Source: Chloroflexota bacterium (GTDB taxonomy: Bacteria; Chloroflexota; Chloroflexia; Thermomicrobiales; UBA6265). From it: a stretch of DNA of 5,877 nt. Position numbers and translations under genes: made by a program. Below, piece by piece: positions 1 through 4,930 of the stretch. A model generated the notes under the pieces. The model was given only the letters and a program-made list of their open reading frames with translations, did no database searches and had not been told where the DNA came from. Each line of letters starts with the position of its first letter. Positions within the stretch are counted from its first letter, which is position 1. The stretch covers positions 1-5,877 of the forward strand of contig JAHWJF010000242.1 in the NCBI GenBank assembly GCA_019348515.1. Direction: 5' to 3'.

Positions 1-1
1 A

Positions 2-169
2 GGGCACGTGCCGACCGCCGTTTACCGGCGCTATTCGCTGCCGGCCAGCACACGGTTAGAGGGCCCTTGCATTCTCAAGGAGCCGGGTTCAACCACCCTG
101 GTCGAGCCGGGGATGACCGTCGAGGTACTTCCGGATGGGCAGTTACTGATCGAAACGGGTGTGTCATGA
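2..169 (+). CDS. Hydantoinase A / N-methylhydantoinase-type subunit, C-terminal fragment
   Basis: This is the last 55 codons of a gene that begins before the window, ending at TGA 167-169. The frame reads GHVPTAVYRRYSLPAST, then RLEGPCILKEPGSTTLVEPG and MTVEVLPDGQLLIETGVS. The pattern 'GP.I...P.STT.V.PG......DG.L.I' is the usual C-terminal end of the hydantoinase A / oxoprolinase family, the ASKHA-fold subunit that binds ATP and phosphorylates a cyclic amide or a ketone/bicarbonate substrate together with the B subunit. The stop codon overlaps the start of the hydantoinase B gene in an ATGA (166-169), the normal hyuA-hyuB arrangement and strong support for the call. The catalytic and nucleotide-binding parts lie outside the window, so the substrate cannot be judged. 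Confidence 0.88.
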   Translation, partial: GHVPTAVYRRYSLPASTRLEGPCILKEPGSTTLVEPGMTVEVLPDGQLLIETGVS

Positions 170-1917
170 GTGCTATCAGCGGTGAGCAGAGAAACCTGAG
201 CCTGACCGGGAGCGAACACACGGGGCTGGATCCCGTGACGCTCACCGTCATCGACAACTTCCTGACCTCGACGTGCCGGGACATGGGCGTGACGATGATG
301 AAGACGAGCTACTCGCCGATCTTCAACGAGTCGCTCGACTTCTCGTGCGTCATATTCGACCCGGAAGGGCAGATGCTGGCGCAGGCCGAGTTCTGCCCCT
401 CGCAGATCGGCACCATCAAATTCACCGTCACCTGGACGCTCGACGAGCTTGGGGTCGATGCCTTTGCGCCCGGCGATGTCGTCCTCCACAACGATCCCTA
501 CCGTGGCTCCGGGCACGTCCCCGAGCACATGATGCTCAAGCCGGTGTTCCACAGCGGGCAACTCTTCGGGTTTGTGGCGAACGTCGCTCACATGTCAGAA
601 CCCGGCGCCAAGACCCCAGGTGGCCTATCCGGCGACGCCACCGAGGTTTTCCAGGAAGGGCTGCTCTTGCCGCCGGTCAAAATCAAGCACCGAGGAGAGG
701 ACAACGAGGATATCTGGAAAATCATCCTCGCGAATCACCGCACGCCAAAGGTGACCTTTGGCGATTTTCGGGCGATGATGGCCTCGCTCGATCTGGCTGA
801 AGAGCGGCTGCACGAGCTGCTCGACGTCCACGGCGTGACCACGATCCGCGCCGCCTGCCGTGAGTTGATCGAGATCGCCGAGCGCCGCATGCGCGCCGAG
901 ATCCGGGCCATTCCCAACGGGGTCTACGAGTTCGAAGACGTGATCGAGGACGATGGCATCAGCGACCGCTCGTATCCAATGCGGCTGCGACTGACGGTCC
1001 GGGATGACGATGTCATTGCCGACTTCACGGGATCGGCGCCGCAAGCCGTGGGGCCGGTCAACGCCATCTACGCCGTCACGGCCTCCGCGGTCTACAACGC
1101 GATCCTGCATTTGACCGATCCCACGATCCCTCGTAACGAAGGATGCTACCGGCCGATCACCGTCATCGCGCCGCCTGGCACGATCGTCAACTGCACCTTT
1201 CCGGCGCCGGTTGCGGGTGGCAACACCGAGACAAGCCCACGCATCACGGACATGGTTTTTGGCGCGTTGCAAGTGGCGATTCCGGAGCGAGTCGTGGCGG
1301 CTTGTGGTGGCACCTCATCGCCGTTTCTGTTTGGTGGCGTTGATCCTCGCGACGGAGGTCTCTATGCCCACTTCCATTTCGAGGGTGTCGGTTGGGGTGG
1401 GCGAGCGGGGTTGGACGGGAACGACATGGTCGTCACGATCAATGGCAACTGCCGGAACACGCCGGTCGAAGTCTTCGAGACGCGATATCCGGCGTTCCTG
1501 ATCGAGGAATACCGCCTGTTGCCAGATTCCGGCGGACCGGGCGAGTTCCGGGGCGGTCTGGGAGGTGAGCGATTGTTGACCGTCACCTCCGATGTTACCG
1601 TCAGCGCGTTGCTGAACCGGATGAAGGCCGATCCCTGGGGGATCCTCGACGGCGGCAATGGTGCGCGCGGTGGAATTTGGGTGAAGCGAGCGGGCGAGGA
1701 ATCCTGGCAAACGTTCGTCGAGGCATTCGGGACAATATCGCCGTCGAAGTTTTCCGGGATCAGGTTGCGGCCAGGCGATCAGGTGCGGCTGGCGATGCCC
1801 GGCGGGGGCGGCTACGGTGACCCGGAGCGTCGCGATCGCGCGTCGGTGGCCCGGGACATTGCGGAGGGCTTCGTCACGTCTGACCGGGCCAGCGCCGACT
1901 ATGGGTACCGGGGATGA
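166..1917 (+). CDS. Hydantoinase B / oxoprolinase family protein (HyuB-like)
   Basis: A 583-aa protein, full length for the family. It is the partner of the hydantoinase A subunit in ATP-dependent cyclic amide hydrolysis (5-oxoproline, hydantoin or lactam type) or in acetone-carboxylase-like reactions; it is cytoplasmic. Visible landmarks are the N-terminal 'MMKTSYSPIFNESLDFS' block (about 44-60), a conserved HNDPY segment (108-112) with GHVPE (116-120), AHMSEPG (141-147), QEGLLLPPVK (163-172), a Pro-Val-Glu to RLLPDSGGPGEFRGGLGG block (433-467) and the family's C-terminal PGGGGYGDP (545-553). ATG 166 was chosen because it forms ATGA with the hyuA stop and gives a family-like N-terminus; the frame stays open to a TTG at 67, but that would overlap hyuA by about 100 bases. 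No strong ribosome-binding site precedes 166, consistent with translational coupling. Oddity: the two expected metal-site motifs, typically HLPD and HxxDxG, read HVPE and HMSEPG. Family certain; substrate unknown. Confidence 0.93.
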   Translation: MSAISGEQRNLSLTGSEHTGLDPVTLTVIDNFLTSTCRDMGVTMMKTSYSPIFNESLDFSCVIFDPEGQMLAQAEFCPSQIGTIKFTVTWTLDELGVDAFAPGDVVLHNDPYRGSGHVPEHMMLKPVFHSGQLFGFVANVAHMSEPGAKTPGGLSGDATEVFQEGLLLPPVKIKHRGEDNEDIWKIILANHRTPKVTFGDFRAMMASLDLAEERLHELLDVHGVTTIRAACRELIEIAERRMRAEIRAIPNGVYEFEDVIEDDGISDRSYPMRLRLTVRDDDVIADFTGSAPQAVGPVNAIYAVTASAVYNAILHLTDPTIPRNEGCYRPITVIAPPGTIVNCTFPAPVAGGNTETSPRITDMVFGALQVAIPERVVAACGGTSSPFLFGGVDPRDGGLYAHFHFEGVGWGGRAGLDGNDMVVTINGNCRNTPVEVFETRYPAFLIEEYRLLPDSGGPGEFRGGLGGERLLTVTSDVTVSALLNRMKADPWGILDGGNGARGGIWVKRAGEESWQTFVEAFGTISPSKFSGIRLRPGDQVRLAMPGGGGYGDPERRDRASVARDIAEGFVTSDRASADYGYRG

Positions 1918-2177
1918 ACGTGGATGATGGCCGGGCTGAATCAGACTCTGGCGCGGACATTGCCAGCCAGTCCGGCGCGTGGATTACCCCTCCGATCAGC
2001 TACGTCGACCCGAGGCGACGGTTCTGCGCATTCTGTGGGCGCCCGATCGCGCGGCGATTCTGGCGGGTGAGCCGCGGCGGCGGGGAAGGCATCTTCTGCG
2101 ATCTCGCGCACGCGCGACTGGACACAACATATCCCAGGAGTACCACTCCACGCCTTGACGATTTGGAGAGCAACTGA
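1914..2177 (+). CDS. Small putative zinc-finger protein coupled to HyuB
   Basis: An 87-aa protein starting at ATG 1914, inside the hyuB stop (ATGA, 1914-1917), and ending at TGA 2175-2177. I do not recognise a named family. The N-terminal ~25 residues are acidic and look disordered. The centre carries RRFCAFCGRPI (Cys38, Cys41), about 20 residues rich in Arg and Gly, and then IFCDLAHARL (Cys62, His66). This C-x2-C-x20-C-x3-H spacing resembles a treble-clef or TRASH/MYM-like zinc site, with His in place of the usual last Cys. There is no signal peptide or membrane segment. The overlap argues for a matched partner of the HyuAB enzyme. By analogy, acetone carboxylase has a small third zinc-containing subunit, but homology to it is not shown. 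Other possibilities are a maturation factor or a regulator. Real gene: likely, from the overlap and the ordered Cys/His motif; function unknown. Confidence 0.8.
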   Translation: MNVDDGRAESDSGADIASQSGAWITPPISYVDPRRRFCAFCGRPIARRFWRVSRGGGEGIFCDLAHARLDTTYPRSTTPRLDDLESN

Positions 2178-2191
2178 GAACCGGGCGTGCA

Positions 2192-2217
2192 GACGCCCCG
2201 GACGGGGCCGGGGCGTC
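2192..2217 (+). terminator. GC-rich hairpin after the hyu-type operon, possible terminator
   Basis: GACGCCCCG (2192-2200) and its exact reverse complement CGGGGCGTC (2209-2217) flank an 8-nt loop, starting 14 bases after the stop of the small zinc-finger gene. The place and stability suit transcription termination or 3'-end protection of the hyu-type mRNA. No T-run follows (the next bases are GCGGGATGGG), so it is not a standard intrinsic terminator and may only pause RNA polymerase or block 3' exonucleases. Confidence 0.4.
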
Positions 2218-2328
2218 GCGGGATGGGTGGTCCGGTGTGCGGACCGGGTCGACGACCGGGAGGGAAGGGGAACCGATCGACGACGTAGGTATGATGGATG
2301 GCGGTGACAAACGGGCAAAGTGCCGTTC

Positions 2329-2346
2329 GGGCCTGCCATTAGGCCC
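2329..2346 (+). other. Hairpin in the leader of the PLP-enzyme gene
   Basis: GGGCCT (2329-2334) pairs exactly with AGGCCC (2341-2346) around the loop GCCATT. A second small stem at 2311-2326 sits two bases upstream, so the two may stack. Both lie within a plausible 5' untranslated leader, about 85-120 bases ahead of the start codon. A regulatory role is inference only. Confidence 0.35.
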
Positions 2347-2431
2347 ATTCGTACTGCAATGGATCTCGATCATTCATCGCGAATCCCGATTCGCTTCAAG
2401 AAGTATCGTCTTGCCTGGGACAGGCGGGGCG

Positions 2432-3598
2432 ATGGAAAGGTCAATTGCCGTGGGCGTGTACCAGCAGCTCGGTGTGCGACGGGTCATCAATGCGGATGCG
2501 ACACTGACCCGGCTTGGCGGGTCACTCATGCCCTCGGATGTCCTTGATGCCATGCGCGAGGCCGCCGGCTGCTTCGTCGACATGTACGAGCTGCAGGAGG
2601 TCGTGGGAAAACGGCTGGCCACGTTGACACGAAATGAGGCTGCCTACGTCTCCAGTGGCGCAGCCGCGGGCCTCGTCCTGACGACACTGGCCGCAATGAC
2701 AGACGGTGATCTGCCAACGATCGCGCGGTTGATCGAGACGGGCGAAGCGCCAAAGAACGAGGTCATTATCCAGCGAGCACACCGTATTCCTTACGACCCG
2801 GCAATCCGGCTTGCCGGCGCACGCATCGTCGACGTCGGCAATCGCCTGCAGACGTTTCCATGGGAGCTGGAAGCGGCGATTACGCCACGCACGGCGATGA
2901 TCTTCTATTCGGCCGGGGCTCACCTGGCGAGTGGGGCATTGCCGCTCTCGCGGACAGTGGAGATCGCTCACTCGCACGGGATTCCGGTTGTGGTCGATGC
3001 CGCGGCCCAACTCCCACCGACAGAAAACGTGTGGCGGTTTACGCGAGAGCTCGGCGCGGACGCGGCGGTTTTCTCTGGTGGCAAGGACTTCCGCGGACCA
3101 CAAGCCAGTGGTCTGATCGTCGGCTCAGAGAAGATGATCTCCGCGATCGCCGTCAATGGTCCGCCCCACCAGCGGCTGGCCCGCCCCATGAAGGTCGGCA
3201 AAGAAGAGATGATCGGATTGCTCGCCGCCGTGGAGCGCCATGTCGCCGAGGATTGGCGAGAGCGAGCGCAACGGTATGAAGAGACGGTTGGCCGCTGGGT
3301 CGAGCATTTCCGAGAGTTGCCCGGGATGACGGCGTCTCGCGTGTTCCCGAACGAGGCTGGGCAACCAACCCCACGGTGCCGCATCGCGTTTGCGGCCGAG
3401 AGCGGGGTCAGCGGAGCTGAGGCCGCTCGGCTGCTCTGGGAGGGTGACCCGCGAGTCGCGGTTGCCGTCGATGGCCTCGACGCGATCTCGATCACTCCTG
3501 AGTTGCTCGTTGAAGGCGAAGAACGGATCCTGTTCGAAAGGATAGGCGCCCTTACGCGTTCACCGGCGGGTGTAACAGACTCCCGGCTCCCCGCCTAG
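2432..3598 (+). CDS. PLP-dependent SelA-like enzyme (D-glucosaminate-6-phosphate ammonia-lyase type)
   Basis: A 388-aa fold-type I PLP enzyme of the SelA-like group (COG1921-type), which includes D-glucosaminate-6-phosphate ammonia-lyase and related alpha,beta-eliminases. Landmarks numbered from ATG 2432: QQLGVRRVINADATLTRLGG (11-30), the cofactor-phosphate loop SSGAAAG (74-80), NEVIIQRAHR (109-118), VVVDAAAQLPP (186-196) with the PLP-ring Asp189, and FSGGKDFRGPQASGL (214-228) with the likely Schiff-base Lys218. It lacks the N-terminal tRNA-binding domain of true selenocysteine synthase and is shorter (SelA is about 460 aa), so it is unlikely to make selenocysteyl-tRNA. The frame stays open to GTG 2237, but conservation begins only near residue 10. 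GTG 2450, 9 nt after GAAAGG (2435-2440), is a credible alternative start. The gene follows the hyu-type operon after a 254-bp gap. Substrate unknown, perhaps a 2-amino acid with a beta leaving group. Its stop overlaps the convergent gene. Confidence 0.88.
   Translation: MERSIAVGVYQQLGVRRVINADATLTRLGGSLMPSDVLDAMREAAGCFVDMYELQEVVGKRLATLTRNEAAYVSSGAAAGLVLTTLAAMTDGDLPTIARLIETGEAPKNEVIIQRAHRIPYDPAIRLAGARIVDVGNRLQTFPWELEAAITPRTAMIFYSAGAHLASGALPLSRTVEIAHSHGIPVVVDAAAQLPPTENVWRFTRELGADAAVFSGGKDFRGPQASGLIVGSEKMISAIAVNGPPHQRLARPMKVGKEEMIGLLAAVERHVAEDWRERAQRYEETVGRWVEHFRELPGMTASRVFPNEAGQPTPRCRIAFAAESGVSGAEAARLLWEGDPRVAVAVDGLDAISITPELLVEGEERILFERIGALTRSPAGVTDSRLPA
3595..3598. other. Shared CTAG stop of two convergent genes
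   Basis: The palindrome CTAG gives TAG to the plus-strand PLP-enzyme gene (3596-3598) and TAG to the minus-strand FabF-like gene (complement of 3595-3597). The coding regions therefore overlap by four bases, and any terminator for either transcript must lie within the opposing gene. Confidence 0.95.
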
Positions 3599-4899
3599 GG
3601 CTCCTGGCCGTCGTAGCGGGCAAGGATCAAGCAGGCATTCTGCCCACCGAGTCCGAAGGCATGCTTGGCCACGATCTCGACATCTCTGGCCCGCGGAGCG
3701 CCGTGCACGATGTCCAGGCCGATCGCCTCGTCCGGGTTCTGATAGTTGCGGGTGGGAGGGATCGTCTGGTCAGAAATCGTCCGCACTGCTGCAATCGTCT
3801 CCAGAGCGCCCGCGGCACCCATACAGTGACCCAGGGCCCCTTTCATGGAGGTGACGGGGATCGACGGCGCTCGCTCGCCATAAATCAGGCGAATAGCCTC
3901 TGATTCCGCCAGGTCTCCGGCGGGGGTCGACGCCGCATGGGCGTTGATGTGATCGACTTCTTCGGGAGCGACACCGGCGTCGTCCAGCGCGGTACGCATG
4001 GCGCGGGCGCCGCCCCGCCCGTCGGGAAGCGGCGCGATCGGATGGTACGCGTCGTTCGACGTGCCGAAACCGAGCACTTCGGCGTAAATGCGGGCGCCGC
4101 GGTTCAACGCGTGCTCAAGATCTTCCAGCACCAGCATCGCGGCGCCTTCCCCAAGCACGAACCCGGCGCGTGAGGCGTCGAAGGGCCGGCTGCCGGCAGC
4201 GGGGTCGTCGTTGCTGTCGGTAACCAGGGCGCGCATGACCGCGAACCCCGCCGCGTACATCGGGTGATGGGTCGATTCCGTGGCGCCGCCAATCATGATC
4301 GGCGCGTTGCCGTCACGCACTTCCTCGAAGGCTTCGCCGATCGCTTGCGCCCCGGTTGCGCAGGCTGTAGTCAGGGTCAGGCTGGGACCGCCCATGCCGA
4401 ACCGCGACTGCACCCCATATCCGGCGAGGTTATGTGGGAACGAAACGTGGAGATGGATCGGCACGCCTCGCACCCCGCGCCCTTTGTACGACTCCCAGGC
4501 GTCGAGAAAGTCATCGTGGACGCCGGCGCCGCAGGTGCCGATTACCGCACCCGCGGGTTCCAGCGAGGTTCTCGGTTCATACGTCTCGTCGTCGATCAGA
4601 CCAGCGTCCATCAGCGCTTCGCCCGCGGCTTCAACGGCCAGCCGCGCGAATCGAGACGTATTGCGGAGGGTCTTCCCCTCGAGGAATCGGTTGGGGATCG
4701 TCTCGTCGTTGACGTCACCCCGGATGGTGCAGTTGATGATCGCGGGATCGAGGTTTTCGGCGGTGCGGATGCCAGAATCTCCCGCAAGCAGCCGATCCCA
4801 GAGTTCCCCTGCGGTGGGTCCCAGCGATGAGATAGCGCCGAGGCCCGTGACCACCACGCGACGCCTCGGCCGGGGTTGGTTTCGTTCGTATTGTGTCAT
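3595..4899 (-). CDS. Beta-ketoacyl-ACP synthase II-like (FabF-type) condensing enzyme
   Basis: A 434-aa thiolase-fold condensing enzyme, slightly longer than FabF (about 412 aa) because of a basic N-terminal extension before RVVVTGLGAISSLG (14-27). It would perform decarboxylative Claisen condensation of an acyl thioester with malonyl-ACP in fatty acid or related chain synthesis, in the cytoplasm as a dimer. Active-site residues are all visible: Cys180 in TLTTACATGAQ, His321 in HINAHAASTPAGD, and Lys353 and His358 in SMKGALGHCMGAAGA. SRPFDASRAGFVLGEGA (237-253) and AFGLGGQNA (414-422) are also typical. Two deviations: the gating GFGG motif is GLGG (Leu417 where E. coli FabF has Phe400), and the usual HGTST is HAAST. 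ATG 4899 is favoured by three tandem Shine-Dalgarno-like hexamers just upstream. It lies 31 bp after the PfkB-type kinase gene, probably in the same transcript. It could serve housekeeping fatty acid synthesis or a specialised pathway; no acyl carrier protein or reductase gene is in view. Confidence 0.93.
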   Translation of the reverse strand: MTQYERNQPRPRRRVVVTGLGAISSLGPTAGELWDRLLAGDSGIRTAENLDPAIINCTIRGDVNDETIPNRFLEGKTLRNTSRFARLAVEAAGEALMDAGLIDDETYEPRTSLEPAGAVIGTCGAGVHDDFLDAWESYKGRGVRGVPIHLHVSFPHNLAGYGVQSRFGMGGPSLTLTTACATGAQAIGEAFEEVRDGNAPIMIGGATESTHHPMYAAGFAVMRALVTDSNDDPAAGSRPFDASRAGFVLGEGAAMLVLEDLEHALNRGARIYAEVLGFGTSNDAYHPIAPLPDGRGGARAMRTALDDAGVAPEEVDHINAHAASTPAGDLAESEAIRLIYGERAPSIPVTSMKGALGHCMGAAGALETIAAVRTISDQTIPPTRNYQNPDEAIGLDIVHGAPRARDVEIVAKHAFGLGGQNACLILARYDGQEP

Positions 4900-4917
4900 C
4901 GCCTTCGCCTTCGCCTC
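4900..4917 (-). promoter_or_regulatory. Tandem Shine-Dalgarno-like hexamers before the FabF-like gene
   Basis: Read on the minus strand, GAGGCG-AAGGCG-AAGGCG runs directly into ATG 4899. The three 6-bp units differ by one base. The AAGG cores lie 2 and 8 nt from the start, and the GAGG core 14 nt away; the 8-nt copy has normal spacing for a ribosome-binding site. The element fills over half of the 31-bp gap between the two minus-strand genes and supports the chosen start. Confidence 0.6.
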
Positions 4918-4930
4918 TGCAAGTACAGGG

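Larger units (their letters stand above)
2178..2431. other. 254-bp intergenic region rich in inverted repeats
   Basis: No convincing gene lies here. Perfect or near-perfect short hairpins occur at 2192-2217 (9-bp stem), 2229-2245 (GGTCCG/CGGACC, 5-nt loop), 2311-2326 (about 6 bp with one bulge, AAG loop), 2329-2346 (GGGCCT/AGGCCC, 6-nt loop), 2379-2394 (GCGAAT/ATTCGC, CCCG loop) and 2413-2425 (GCCTG/CAGGC, 3-nt loop). A possible -10 box, TATGAT, lies at 2290-2295 but has no recognisable -35 box at 17 bp. If used, it would give a leader of about 130 nt ahead of the PLP-enzyme gene. I could not match the leader to a known riboswitch class by eye. Confidence 0.6.

Noticed and set aside
67..165. 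Longer HyuB starting at TTG 67, adding 33 residues
   Set aside because: This stretch is already coding for the hydantoinase A C-terminus in another frame, the extension looks unlike the family, and ATG 166 forms the expected ATGA overlap.
31..591. Minus-strand open frame of 186 codons
   Set aside because: It lies opposite hyuA and hyuB, whose plus-strand products match known families; its translation looks like a GC-rich antisense shadow.
2290..2295. TATGAT as a promoter -10 box for the PLP-enzyme gene
   Set aside because: No matching -35 box (GGGGAA lies at the right distance) and no extended -10 TG, so it is mentioned in the intergenic entry but not called as a promoter.
2237..2431. Longer PLP enzyme starting at GTG 2237, adding 65 residues
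   Set aside because: The extension shows no family similarity and runs through several hairpins; conserved sequence begins only about 10 residues after ATG 2432. An open frame of this length is common at high GC.
2522..3103. Minus-strand open frame of 193 codons
   Set aside because: It is antisense to the well-conserved core of the PLP enzyme, including the lysine motif, and shows no domain of its own.
2432..3598. True selenocysteine synthase (selA) and selenium metabolism
   Set aside because: The protein lacks the N-terminal tRNA-binding region and is too short. No selB, selD or selenocysteine tRNA is in view, and the motifs fit the SelA-like ammonia-lyase group better.
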